From Glandiceps talaboti (lineage: Eukaryota; Hemichordata; Enteropneusta; Spengelidae): DNA of 32,500 bases. The notes below the pieces were generated by a model. The model did no database searches and was not told the DNA's origin. It saw only the letters and a program-made list of their open reading frames with translations. The stretch is from positions 11,146,259 through 11,178,758 of the forward strand of contig NC_135559.1 in assembly GCF_964340395.1 (NCBI RefSeq). The letters are read 5' to 3'. Shown piece by piece: positions 1-10,330 of the stretch; positions within the stretch are counted from its first letter, which is position 1, and every line of letters starts with the position of its first letter. Both the position numbers and the translations under genes were made by a program.

Positions 1-631
1 TGTCAGACTTAGCAAAACAAATAAACAGCAGCAATATCTCTTACGCGATTGATTCAAGTTATTTACTTGAAGGTCTAGATATTGTGAAGAACTGCTTTAA
101 ATTTTACGGTTTTACATTATTTAGGTTAGGGCTCATAACAAGTCATTTTGGCCTTCAAGTCCTCTTAAACTAGTTGCAACGCACATTACACGATAGCAGA
201 AGGTTTGAAGGACTGCGCCGTCACATGATCTTGCGGATTTTGTGATTTTCCTATCAAGGTAGGAAAACTAGTAACTTAAGAAAAAGGGGATACATTAAGA
301 TCTGCCTAGCGTTTGCAGCCAGACAGTTTCCTAAAAGCTGCAGCACTGCATTCATTATCAACTCCATTATAAAGCCATAAGACCATTAAAATATTTTGAC
401 GCCTTCAACGTTCAACTGCTATTGCCATGGTTTCATTACCAAGTCTCGTTACTTTTATATACTAGTAAGTATAAATCAAACGTTTGCATCTTCATCTTCC
501 CCTAAACAAAGAATATCTGCACTTGTCATACTTAATGTCAACATTGTCTCTGGTGTGCCACTGCTTTCATTACGACTGTTTTGTCTAATCTCAAGCGGAC
601 TACCACGCATAGCAGCGGCGTCAATAAATAT
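1..631 (-). other. Gene A 3'UTR and downstream flank
   Basis: This stretch follows the gene A stop codon on the minus strand. I see no canonical AATAAA or ATTAAA on that strand; the nearest is AATAATG at about 112-118. The 3'UTR may use a variant signal or extend beyond the window edge. The plus-strand open frame that crosses 396-1040 is antisense to exon 4 and is not credible. Confidence 0.4.
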
Positions 632-1008
632 TCATTCTAGATCCTTTGCATTTTTGCTACCTTTTGTCTGGGGTTCTTTCATTTCATTGACGTCGATCGC
701 AGTAACTGCATTCTTCTTGTTCTGTTTAGCTTTGATACACTTCTTTGCTGTGTATAATATAAGCAGGGCGGCAACAGCTCCAACGATGAGTGCCGCAAAC
801 GTGATTCCAACGATGGCACCGACATGGATGTTCACCATGCTAGAATCGGAACCACCAACTTCTCCCGTATCTGGAGTAGGTGGCAACATAGTTGTAGCCG
901 GCATGAGGGTTGTCGCTTCAGGGCACACTACATCTCCAATACTGGATGTTCCAAATTCACCGCAGATTAGGTTATTTGAAGAAGTGTCGCCAAATGTGGC
1001 ATTTATAC
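632..1008 (-). CDS. Gene A coding exon 4: end of module 2, stalk, transmembrane helix, short tail
   Basis: The acceptor TTCTCAATAG precedes the exon and the split codon gives Gly299. Residues 300-327 complete module 2 (SNNLIC at 309-314, Cys327). Residues 328-357 form a Thr/Pro/Gly linker. A hydrophobic helix from about I359 to A386 is followed by KKCIKAKQNKK, a positive stop-transfer signal that fits a type I topology. The tail ends KDLE then TGA. No PDZ-type C-terminus or ITIM/ITAM is visible. Confidence 0.88.
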
Positions 1009-1060
1009 CTATTGAGAACATGAAAAATATCCTCGAATAAAATAACTATCAGTACATTAC

Positions 1061-1105
<45 letters not shown>

Positions 1106-1228
1106 ATACACACATGTACATACATACATACATACATACATACATACATACATACATACATACATACATACATACATACATACATACAAACAAACACACA
1201 CACACACACATAACAAAACAAACACAAA

Positions 1229-1296
<68 letters not shown>

Positions 1297-4200
1297 TGAT
1301 TGACTTTTTGGGTATAGTTTGGTGTATATGGGGTTGATAGGTGGCTGGGTGAGTAACTGTTTTTTTCTATGAAAGAGTCAGTCAGTCAGTCGGTGGGTGA
1401 GTGAGTGAGTGAGTGAGTGAGTGAGTGAGTGAGTAAGTGAGTGGAGCGAGGAAATGGAATATACAACCGATATGACGTCACTAATGATGAGTAATTACAG
1501 ATACACACAATAAAACATACCTGGTGCAAAGACGATACAAAGATACGAATATGAACGACAGCTGAGATCTGGAATAGTGATAGACACTTTGATTCCTGTA
1601 TATGTAGTGTCACTCCACGGGTCAATATTAGCACTAACGTCGGAATAGGTGTAACTCAATGAATCGGTTAGATCGATCTTCTTACTGGCACTTGTACTTT
1701 GAGAGTTAGCAATAAAGACGCTGCTAAAGGCAATATTGTCTTCCGTTGATGTTGATCCGTCCACTGGGGCACCACCTTGATTATCAATCATGATGTCAAG
1801 GGTCACGTTAGTTTCTTCATCATATGTGAAAACAGTTGGTGTGGTTACATTGACTTCGATTGGTACTGGGTCTGAAATAATAACGGGATATATCAAAAAT
1901 GAAAACCAAATCTGACAGTGACTGTATCAAGGAAACGTTAACTGTAAAAATGAAAAAGGCAGTGTCACTTAGAAAACAAAGTGTTCCATATTACAGTAAC
2001 CAAGTTCGTCATTAATTGTTGTTCCGATACATACAAACTGATCAAGAATCATGCAAACGTTATGAATACAGGAGGAATAGAGTTGCCTGAGTCCACTCAT
2101 GGGACATTATAGCTAAAATGGTGTAGGTTTGGTGTTTCACTCATGGTGTCGGACATCACAGCTACAATGATGTAGACTTGGTATTCTACTCACGGGACAT
2201 TGTGTTTTTGTCACAAAGATAGACATAATTCAACTCTAGTCTAATGATAAGAAGAAACAACACACACAGCAGGATTCTTTATCCAATCACATTGATAGAT
2301 CATTGCTACTCTTTCACAGTGTAGTAGAAGCAGGCTTTTGCTGAAAAAATTATACATCGACTTCATGATTTTAATCGATTCATTTGTTTCCTTTCCAACT
2401 GATAATCTACATGATGATAATTTAATAACTTCTACATTCCCAATGTGCAGAGAACCTATAGTATCATAACTAGGCAAAGCCCATAAGCTCGCTCAGGGTA
2501 GATTCATCTGTGACCGGCTGCCTCACGATGATATTGTAGATTAATTGAAGAATGCGCATAGTATATAGAACGCGCATGTGTAGTCATTGCACCGCAATGC
2601 ATCCGTGGGTAAAACCACTAAAAAAATCGCATAGTATATAGAACGCACATGCGTACTAGTCATTGAGCCGCTACGCGAGCTATAATTGTTTCGTTTGCAA
2701 TTGAAGTTGTCTGTGCTGTTCAAATAACAACTTGTCCCATGCATGTGTGAAACACCAAGCCAACTTCATTTCTCATGTAATACAGTGACAATCACCGATG
2801 TGTTGAATGAAAATTCTCTCACAAGGTGGAAGTAAAATAATCGTACGGTCATACGATATTTACAACTAATGACGTGGACACCAGAAGACGTGACGTCACG
2901 GCAAATATCTAATACAGAATTCGACAGCTAGCGCTACAAATCTGGTGGGAAAGTAAGATATTTTCTGAGAAATTATAAATACAAAAATATCGATTCACTT
3001 TACCGGAATCACAGCTGGTGTATCCTACAGCACTACCCCCACTTCCTTTGATAAAAGGTAAACATTGGTAGTCGTTTGTACTATCGCTCTCTGTGTAGGT
3101 GTTTGTCTCCTGTTCAACCTTCAAGCATACATGACTGTGTGTACTACATAAGTTACTTGGGTAATTCAGATCGAAGTTCTGAGCCAGATAAAAACTCGAT
3201 GCACCACTATTTAGAGGTCCATAACGTAAATTGCTGCCGTCAGCGAAACTGAAAGTTGTGACTTCCTGAGGGTCAACCAGACTGTCACCGTCACTTAGAT
3301 ACATCTTGACGTCATACTGGTTACTGACTTCCGTAGTCAAAGCATCAGGACCGTTATTCACGACGTTAAAGGTACTGAGGACAACGTTGACATTTGTATC
3401 GGTGGTATAAACTACAGACGTCACATCAGGGTTAGGTGAACTTATCGTGAATCCAGATATTGTAAGGTCTGTTAAAAAAAAACACAATGTTGAACACATA
3501 AGGTAATGGCGTTTTTGGAACATATTTTCTTTAAATTTATGCTTTTTATAACTGTCAACATTGATTACGTTGTCCAATTTTACAGTCGCATAGAAAATTT
3601 CTACTTTCACTCTCATCCAAATAGTTGAAACAACCTCAAATTGTAAAACTTACAGAAGACAATTTTATGAGCTCATCTCTAGATCAATAATTCATGTCTC
3701 CACCATATCAATAAGTCACATTGGCATTTCCCTTTAAACAATTAATTTTTAACGAAATACTATTCAATACTAAGTATTCAAATCGGCTTTAATTTTGTCA
3801 CAAGTCACGGCTTTTTTGGTACATTCTGTAATATATTCTACATAAATCCACGTGGTTATTAATGATATTATAGGTTGAAGGTGGGAAATGCAAACTCACG
3901 CCTCCATCCGCCGCCATTACGAATTTAGCGTATTAAAATGAGGTCAAAGTATAACTCATAAGGCAAAACATTTTCCCGTACTACGCGTGCGTTCGTGAAT
4001 TTATCCCCACCTCAGTTGAGGTGTAACTGTACACAAAATATTTCTGATTGGCTGACAGATTACGTCAACATACAAACCACTAGAACTTTGAAACAGCAAA
4101 ACAATTCGTAGACAAAATTCCCACCATTTTCCTTATTACAGCCAAGCAAATGACAAGTGACCTAAGGGATCATGTCACTACGAGCCCATGGAAAGATGAT

Positions 4201-5653
4201 CTGTAACAAATCCCGTAAGTTACAAGTATTTTCCGGCAGAATGAATGTAAGTAATGGGGCATAATATTATTACACATGCGCAAGCATAATTTATGCGAAC
4301 TGGAGGAAAATAACGACACTTGTGGACGTTCTAATAGTTTGAGTATGACAGAAGCAATGACAAAGAATGACTAGACTATAAATCCCGAATTAGTTGTTCG
4401 AGTGCGTTCAACATCGCTTGCCTCAGAATACTGTAAATCAATTAAACCTGACGTAAACCACCCCGTCTTCATTTCATCACGTGATCTAAGTATCATTTTA
4501 TGCACTCATTTACGCTTAGAAAAAAAACATGCTAGGGACACCGTTGCACTAGTAACTGCAACAACGTAAGGTCGACGGGAGTCGTAAAAAGACGGTTGCC
4601 GTAACAACCAGATCGTAAAATAGTTTGGATGTCATTTGGTTGTTGCAAAATCGATTGAATAATAAAAGCATGTGATGTTCTCTCCTTTAATCTAGTCTTT
4701 TTGATCGACGATCGATCAGAAATCTTCGGTTACATTCAAATGGTATGAATGTGTTCAAAACTTAGGTTATGTGGTAGATAGATCGTACTTAACTGCTTGT
4801 GTTGGGTTTAAGAAGTCTCGATTGATTAATACTAAATTCTAAACTCCTGTACAAGGCTTCGTCAGTCTGTGTCTATGCATAGTCCATGTAGTACTTTTAA
4901 AAGTTAGTGAACGCCCAAACACATCACTTTAAATTAGAAGTCACTTTTGGGTAGTATCGTAACCAAAACGTGGCGTGACAGTTTGTCATTTCTCGTCTAT
5001 TTTATATTGAATTGTTGATTGTCTTTTAACGAGATTCTGCGTGATTGATATGCGTGTATCAAGTTTCCGAGAAAACACGAGAGTTTACGTGATTGATATT
5101 CATACTCCAATTCAAGTGTCAGAGAAAACAAATAAAAGCAATGGTTCAAACGCAAAAGAAATCACTTCTGTAAAAAAAAGTCGCAGTAACCTTGTCGGTT
5201 TTGATTTCGAATTATTGCGAAAAAGTAACAGGCTTGGATGACGTCATCATTTTTTCACCCTCACGTACAGTTCAGCTCGTGGATTGAAATACAAGTATCT
5301 GGTTATCCCACTAACTAGCAAAGACATGGTCTTAATAAATCTCTTGACTTACATTACATTACGCAGTTATCGTAAGTAATCCATGAACAGTTCACTTTCC
5401 CATGCAATTCAGCTAACTGTCAGAGCACGCATTTGGTTTTTCCAACATTTCACTTTGGTATATAAGGTTTCCGAAGTCACAACTCGTAGAGCAACGGTGC
5501 AGCTCTCGATAATTAAGACCAAATGAATGAAAAATAACTATGTTAATAAATTAAGCACAAACAAATCAACTTACCCGCATCCACAGCGAAAGTCCTGTCT
5601 ACAAAAATGGCGGCGACGGTGCAAAGTACTAGAAAAACTTCTCTAAAAGCCAT
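632..5653 (-). CDS. Gene A: type I membrane protein with two four-cysteine modules (4 coding exons, 423 aa)
   Basis: Coding exons run 5653-5575, 3468-3004, 1871-1521 and 1008-632. All junctions are GT-AG and phase 1, and the reading frame stays open to TGA at 634-632. The order is: signal peptide (residues 1-26); ectodomain module 1 (27-181) with Cys134, 141, 162 and 179; module 2 (182-327) with Cys286, 293, 314 and 327; a Thr/Pro stalk (328-357); a transmembrane helix (about 359-386); and a basic 37-residue tail rich in Lys. N-glycosylation sequons are at N189, N203 and N301. The modules begin with a hydrophobic-alternating pattern (DLTISGFTIS...) and an NNG turn, which recalls CARDB/Ig-like beta-sandwiches, but I cannot name the family. 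Gene B is a paralogue upstream in the same orientation. The exon structure is strongly supported by the match between paralogues. The function, perhaps adhesion or recognition at the cell surface, is inferred only from architecture. Confidence 0.9.
1064..1210. repeat. Compound CA / TACA / CA microsatellite
   Basis: A dinucleotide CA array (1064-1100) is followed by a TACA tetranucleotide array (about 1118-1187) and a second short CA run ending at 1210. All lie inside gene A intron 3. Such arrays are length-variable. Confidence 0.95.
1230..1302. repeat. TTGA tetranucleotide microsatellite
   Basis: About seventeen near-perfect TTGA units occur with one slipped unit near the 3' side. It is in gene A intron 3, twenty bases after the CA/TACA array. 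Confidence 0.95.
1377..1442. repeat. GTCA/GTGA tetranucleotide microsatellite
   Basis: GTCA units grade into GTGA units. On the minus strand the array translates as a THSLTHSL string, which is a repeat artefact and not a protein. Confidence 0.9.
1521..1871 (-). CDS. Gene A coding exon 3: first part of ectodomain module 2
   Basis: The exon is 351 nt, between acceptor TTATTTCAG and donor GTATGT, phase 1 at both ends. It encodes residues 182-298, starting DPVPIEVNVT and ending SCRSYSYLCIVFAP, which holds the first two cysteines (C286, C293) of module 2. Two N-glycosylation sequons (N189, N203) are present. The third and fourth cysteines of the module lie in exon 4, so unlike module 1 this module is interrupted by an intron. 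Confidence 0.9.
2085..2205. repeat. Tandem ~50-base repeat in gene A intron 2
   Basis: Three degenerate units share CACTCATGGGACAT, GCTAMAATGRTGTAG and TTGGTRTT elements in order, starting at about 2094, 2138 and 2187. A related sequence occurs in inverted orientation at 2738-2763, so this may be one end of a small degraded element. Confidence 0.6.
2555..2671. repeat. Direct duplication with CGCATAGTATATAGAACGC core
   Basis: Copy 1 is at 2555-2595 and copy 2 at 2628-2671. Both read CGCATAGTATATAGAACGC, then a CATG-type core, then TAGTCATTG and CCGC. Their starts are about 73 bases apart. No function is apparent. Confidence 0.8.
3004..3468 (-). CDS. Gene A coding exon 2: ectodomain module 1
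   Basis: The exon is 465 nt (symmetric 1-1 phase), bounded by acceptor TTTTTTTAACAG and donor GTAAAG. It encodes residues 27-181, a complete module ending in the cysteine set Cys134, 141, 162 and 179. The segment NYPS-x2-CSTHSH-x-C around the first two cysteines is almost identical in gene B. The open frame continues upstream of the acceptor without homology to gene B, which places the exon edge at the acceptor. Confidence 0.9.
3469..5574 (-). other. Gene A intron 1
   Basis: This 2.1 kb phase-1 intron has donor GTAAGT and acceptor TTTTTTTAACAG. It holds no open frame resembling the gene family. Visible content is a degenerate direct repeat at 5040-5051 and 5089-5100 (CGTGATTGATAT), each followed by a GAGAAAACA element, and a TGACGTCA octamer at 5239-5246. 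Confidence 0.85.
5575..5653 (-). CDS. Gene A coding exon 1: signal peptide
   Basis: The ATG at 5653-5651 opens a 26-codon segment, MAFREVFLVLCTVAAIF and onward, that is a typical signal peptide with cleavage likely after RTFA or AVDA. The exon ends in GCG-G followed by GTAAGT, a strong donor leaving phase 1. An acceptor (ATTTTCAG) sits directly before the ATG, so translation starts at the first base of a spliced exon. The split codon completes as Asp with exon 2. Confidence 0.88.
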
Positions 5654-6099
5654 CTGAAAATGATTCATATTTAAGAATTAGATTCAAAAATGAAAGAAAA
5701 CCAGTTGTCTTTTAAGATAAAGCAAAGTTATTGATGAAATTAGAGGTGTAAATATTCTCTTTACCTTTCTTGGGTTGGGCTACTGATTTGTCCTAAGGGT
5801 TGCTTCTGATTATAATGATACTTGTGTCGAAAGGTTCACTATGCGCATGTGTCCATGGCTACCCGTTGCTATGGCACTGAAAACAAAACGTAATATAAAC
5901 AATGACTTTACCAATATTACAGATATCAAAGAATAAACTAATTAAGTAAGTTATCGATGACGAGCTGACGACATAAACTGGGCTCGAATTTTATTCGACT
6001 TTGATTTAGTAACGATAAACTTTTGAAGCTGACGAGAATGTTTATGACCTTAAGAGCAGAGCGGGAACTCCTAGTAAAGAGTGGATAAAAAGAACTCAC
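5654..6099 (-). other. Gene A 5'UTR intron (predicted)
   Basis: This 446-base interval lies between the GTGAGT donor at 6099 and the ATTTTCAG acceptor abutting the ATG. It shows no coding signal. A CGATGACGAGC... stretch and short AT-rich runs are all I see. Confidence 0.45.
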
Positions 6100-6403
6100 C
6101 TTGATAAAGAATCTTTCCTGGCTGTTGTTGTTTTTTCGATGTAAATTTGCAATCTTCTACTTTTTTTCTTGAAAAGGATGTATCCCGGATTTCAGGTTGA
6201 TGGAAACACAAAACGAAAAAAGAAGAGAACAAGCTCACACGCCCGTAGACTTGACACCACTGTGACACTACTACGGACTCAAAGATAACACGTCTGCAGT
6301 CGTTCGGTATAACTCCACAAAATTAATCGCCGTTCGATCGGTCAAGAAATGTAACACCCTGTCTCTTCGTCGTCAAAGAAATTTCATTACACTGTCTTTC
6401 TTT
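6100..6403 (-). other. Probable noncoding first exon (5'UTR) of gene A
   Basis: A strong minus-strand donor (TTTATCAAG then GTGAGTTC) lies at 6100/6099, and a TATA box about 30 bases upstream of 6403 sets the likely start. Splicing to the acceptor at 5654 puts the gene A ATG at the first base of the next exon. Across the roughly 300 nt of the proposed exon the minus strand has only one ATG (6386-6384), which opens a four-codon ORF. This scarcity fits a 5'UTR. The start is estimated from TATA spacing only. A weaker alternative donor (AAAG then GTAAAG) lies near 5765. Confidence 0.5.
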
Positions 6404-6427
6404 CGATGTTTTACAGGGGTTCTCTCC

Positions 6428-6433
6428 TTTATA
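6428..6433 (-). promoter_or_regulatory. TATA box of gene A
   Basis: The minus strand reads GGGTATAAAGGAG, a good TATAAA match. It lies about 330 bases upstream of the proposed first-exon donor, and the implied start near 6403 leads into an ATG-poor exon. Position and context are the support, and no start-site data are available. Confidence 0.5.
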
Positions 6434-8900
6434 CCCAATCCCTGAAGTCGTTTCAAAGACTGCATTTATATGTCTGTCATTTTATGATTTTGATGCAATG
6501 CCAATACAACCATTCAACCAACCATTTCATGATGGCATAATGTTGTGTTGTTACCAAGGGAGCAAAGCATTGGTGCCGCCATCTTGGATGTCCGTGTTAC
6601 TGAGTTTACCCAGTGACGTACGTGTAACATGTATCTGTGACGTCACGATTGCCATGAAAATATTCGCCTATTTTTTTTCAATAATAGCCAAATCGGACGT
6701 TGGGTGCGTCCTCAAGTTCATTTCTGACGACGTCCATTGACAAGTCGTAAAATTAAATACATATCATGAATAAAAACCGTTCAAACTCACGAAGGCAACA
6801 ATCAAAACATAGAATAACAATGTCTCATTCTCTGTCCCTGTCTCTTGGCTATACTTACATTTTATCCCTGATTACATTACAATGCGTTTGGCCAACTAGT
6901 TTGTTTTCATTTAGCTGATCTATTAGACATTTCATAATCGCAAGAGGAGTTTAGATTAGATCAGATTCCAGTATTCTGTTGATGGGCAACCCCAAACAAT
7001 TCATATTCTCTCTGGCCACTATTCGATTCAGTACTCTTCTGAAGTCGTTCATTCGCATCATGAATGAAGTACGTGTATCAACTCTATCTAATTATATGTC
7101 ATAGAGTACACCAGTCCTGTAACAGTTCTTTCAAGGGCAAACTAGAAAATAAAAATGACACTCAAAATTCCTAGTATTTTGTCCTACATGTACTTTCTGT
7201 TAAACCTTGCATCTTGTTCTCTCTGTTATTCCGATGACGATGGATTGAAATTGTTATTATATAGTGTACAATGTTCCAGAGTCTCTATGTATAGATGTAT
7301 GGGGAGGGAGTTGAAGGGTTGGTTATTGAGTGGTGGTGGATCAATGTGTAAAGTCAAGATCTTGTACCGATTGTATATTGCAATGGAGAACATCTTATCG
7401 AGAGTAGATAAAGAATTCCATACACAAATTTTCAGCTATGTTACACAGTGATTTGTAATGACCAGTGAACACAAATCGTTGCAGTACAGTCGACATAGTG
7501 AAGTCTCAATTTAAAAAAAGACAATTCATAACACGCCAGCTTTAATTAAGGACTGGTGCATTTAATATTGAGGGCCATATGAAATCCCAAATGTAACCCC
7601 CCCCCCCCTTCACCCGACCCACACACCCTACTCGTTTCCACGAAAACATTCAAGTAATTGTTGCGTGCAAATTGTTAGGATCGATGATGACTTAGTCTTA
7701 AATTGCTTAGCCATTCACTATAGCAATTAAAGACATCAGCTCGTAAAGCATTCAGACGACCTAAATAATCACAATTACGTAAAAAGGTAAGTATCTCAGT
7801 TTTGACGTCACTGAATGGCGGCTTATCAGTCAAATGCCGTGCATAGTGAGTGTATAGTTGACCTGTGACAAACAAAATGGCAGAATTCTTGTCCGGCTGG
7901 CATATTGATTGGAGTCCGATTGGCGAGATTTATAAGAAATACAGGTGAATTATTTCAATAATTTCTAAACCTTTGATTACAAGATTGCTCGATAAGTATA
8001 ATTTCCACCCAACACGTAATTTGTCACGTTGTGACTATTGCATGCAACGTGTTAATGCCTCCTTTGAAAGAGCATATATCTATTTGTTGTTTGCCTTCTT
8101 TAGTTGTAATCCCAAGTAATCAAACTATTGATGCCTGGTGATCTCTCTCTATATATTATGGTGAAGTAACATACCCTCCCAGACTGGATGTGACGGTAGT
8201 AATTACTCGTGTCTACTCATTGGCAGTTTGATGTGTACAATCACGTAGAGTAACAAACTTTCAACACATTCATTAGATTTTTAGCAATCACTGACTCACA
8301 AGCACAGAATTGATGGACGCTGTTTCACATTGTCTTTTAAGTAAACGCAGACAAAAACACAGTAAAGTTGTTTTATCAATTGAATATCCCAATAAATACT
8401 TAGTTCTTATCCATATAGTGACGGTAATTTTGTAGCCAATCAAGAAGCGAAATGGATACCTAAGACTAATGAAAACTGGAGAAATAGGTAATATACATTG
8501 TGAATCTGACGATGGGTAAATGTGTACACTTGAAGTTGGTTTTTGTGTGCACGTAGTGCTTCAAGACAATATCACGTTTAACAGCAATGCCCTTGGAGAT
8601 AGCTTTTACATCGATTAAGTTATGAGTAGTTACATTCAGAACCGTGTAATAACGTGTCTGTTAACAAATGCTATTAAAAGTTTGGTTATTATTTTACCCT
8701 TGCACAAGCACATATCTCTTTCCCCTGCCTGATTGGTCCTCAAGAAGTTTGTGTATGTCAGTCAACTAACCTCTCACTTTGTATATTGTAACATTTTCCT
8801 ATATGTACTTTTCTTGTTACATCTCCCTATCAACCAAGTCGCCCTCGTTCAAATCGTATCGATGGGCGGGCTTTATTATTTCAAGGGGACGAGGAACGTA
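6434..8900. other. Upstream region of gene A, no gene seen
   Basis: After the TATA region I find only short frames with no domain, splice or conservation support. A C12 homopolymer is at 7597-7608 and TGACGTCA recurs at 7803-7810. A 98-codon plus-strand ORF at 7155-7451 starts with a hydrophobic leader-like segment, but nothing else supports it. Confidence 0.5.
6638..6645. promoter_or_regulatory. Palindromic CRE-type site TGACGTCA upstream of gene A
   Basis: A perfect CREB/ATF consensus octamer lies about 205 bases upstream of the gene A TATA box, and a related half-site (GTGACGTACG) is 24 bases nearer the gene. The placement is typical of a proximal promoter element. Eight further copies occur in the window, so this single site could also be part of a general excess. 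Confidence 0.35.
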
Positions 8901-8924
8901 TCGCCAGTTCATGGAATTCGTACC

Positions 8925-8985
8925 CAATCAATCAATTACATTTTATATAGCGCCGATTTCCAGAGCAATGTTCAATGAGGGGAAA
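8925..8985 (+). repeat. Fragment of a dispersed TATATAGCGC-type repeat
   Basis: The stretch has ATCAATCAATTACATTTTAT followed by ATAGCGCCGATTTCCA. This matches a core shared with 22544-22640 (TTATATAGCGC, then a short spacer and CAAAGCGC-like sequence). As far as I know, sequences with this core recur widely in marine invertebrate genomes. This copy is degraded past the core. Confidence 0.5.
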
Positions 8986-9174
8986 GGGTTTTGCGAGTTT
9001 ATATCGACATGTATGGCGAGAAATGCAATTGAGAGATCAATTTAAAGACTTAGAGAATAACCTTGTCAAAGGATCTGATTCAATAAGCCGGCCTCTGACG
9101 CTGTCCTTCGTCATGTCAAACTAGAAGAATGACAAGTATTTAGTAGATACAGTACAGTGTAATGAGTAATACTT

Positions 9175-9412
9175 AATGGGTTAGTATTACATATTGGGTT
9201 AAGATGTTATTACATATTGGGTTAGTGAAATACATTGACTTAAGTGTCAAAACTTATTGGGTTAGTATTTCATATTAGTTTAAGGTGTTATTACATATTG
9301 GGTTAGTGAAACATATTGAGTTAAGTGTTAAAACATATTGGTTTAGGTTTATTACATATTGGGTTAAGATGTTATTACATATTGGGTTAGTATTACATAT
9401 TGGGTTAATTGG
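9175..9412 (+). repeat. Minisatellite with ~20-base monomer and 81-84-base higher-order unit
   Basis: The monomer is close to TTATTACATATTGGGTTAGT. The phrase AAGRTGTTATTACATATTGG starts at 9201, 9282 and 9366, so roughly four diverged monomers make one higher-order unit of 81-84 bases. Each monomer contains GGGTTA, a permutation of the telomere hexamer, but the array is not telomeric in structure. Confidence 0.9.
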
Positions 9413-9489
9413 ACTACAATGAAAGAGTGTTGATTTTAAAATTATATAGCTGTATTTACCTTATTTTGTCTTATCTTATAACATCAAAT

Positions 9490-9705
9490 CAACTCACATC
9501 ATACTAGTATCACATCACATCACATCACACCACATATGATCTGATCTCACCTCACCCCACCCCACCTCACCACACCACGTCTCACCCCACCATCTCATCT
9601 CATTCATATCACATCACCTCATCCTCACCTCACCTCACCTCACCTCACCTCACCACATTTCATCTCACTCACCTCACCTCACCTCATCCCATCTTATCTT
9701 TTGAA
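9490..9705. repeat. TCACC/TCACA-rich low-complexity tract
   Basis: The tract is a degenerate pentanucleotide built from TCACA, TCACC and CCACC. Its plus strand is almost free of G for more than 200 bases, an unusual strand asymmetry. It follows the minisatellite after about 80 bases. Confidence 0.9.
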
Positions 9706-10330
9706 GGTGGTTTTACTGAAGTATAGTACCTTTCCAATATAATCACTCACCTCAAATACATATCATGGGCATTTACCATGTGAATACAATTCTGATTAAT
9801 TTACCTTCACCTGATTTAAAACTCCACAAAGGATAAATTATGTGTATGGGTTTGACAACGTCATTATTTCCTTCAATAAATTTACCAACAACATCACATG
9901 TACACACAGCACAATTTGGGATTCGGCATATCTATAAATGACCACTCATACCACTGTAAGATTTTTAATATTATTTAGTCTAAATATTTTTCTTATTTCA
10001 GCCAAAGAAAATACAGTCCATCTAAGCGTTAAGCGGCCTTGTTGTAAAGAGACGCTAGACGAGTGCTGACAACCCTTGGGCCACGAGTATGTTCCAGTTG
10101 AAATAATACAATAAGCCAGTTACACCATCGGTCATTTGAAAATGCAATACATTCAGCAGAACAAAACCTAAATATGAAATATTCAAAGAAATGGCAAATT
10201 CTGATACATTGGAAGAATAATTACTGGCATATCTTATAGTCCGTGAATCAAGTGTAATTTGGGTGTTTGTTTGTTTTAAATTTCTTTTTAGAGGGTATTC
10301 CATAAATGGTCTGTGTGATGGTCCGATCGA

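Larger units (their letters stand above)
1009..1520 (-). other. Gene A intron 3, largely microsatellite
   Basis: This 512-base phase-1 intron has donor GTATGT and acceptor CTCAATAG. About two thirds of it is simple repeat (CA, TACA, TTGA and GTGA arrays). It interrupts module 2 between its second and third cysteines. Confidence 0.85.
1872..3003 (-). other. Gene A intron 2
   Basis: This 1.1 kb phase-1 intron has donor GTAAAG and acceptor TTATTTCAG. It contains two small repeat systems: tandem units with CACTCATGGGACAT-type cores at 2085-2205 that recur inverted at about 2738-2763, and a direct duplication at 2555-2595 and 2628-2671. TGACGTCA occurs at 2891-2898. No exon-like frame was found. 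Confidence 0.85.

Noticed and set aside
396-1040. Plus-strand open frame of 214 codons
   Set aside because: It lies antisense across gene A exon 4, whose minus-strand frame has splice sites and a paralogue. The plus frame has no recognisable domain.
6071-6268. Long upstream ORF in the gene A first exon
   Set aside because: The frame begins with GTG, not ATG, so it is not a credible uORF. The only upstream ATG in the proposed exon gives a four-codon ORF.
7155-7451. 98-codon plus-strand ORF with a hydrophobic, leader-like N-terminus and several cysteines
   Set aside because: Single frame without splice sites, promoter, poly(A) signal or any similarity that I can recognise. It remains possible as a small secreted protein but cannot be supported.
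9175-9412. Could be read as a CRISPR-like or telomeric array
   Set aside because: Units are contiguous and diverged with no unique spacers, and the GGGTTA hexamer is embedded in a longer monomer.
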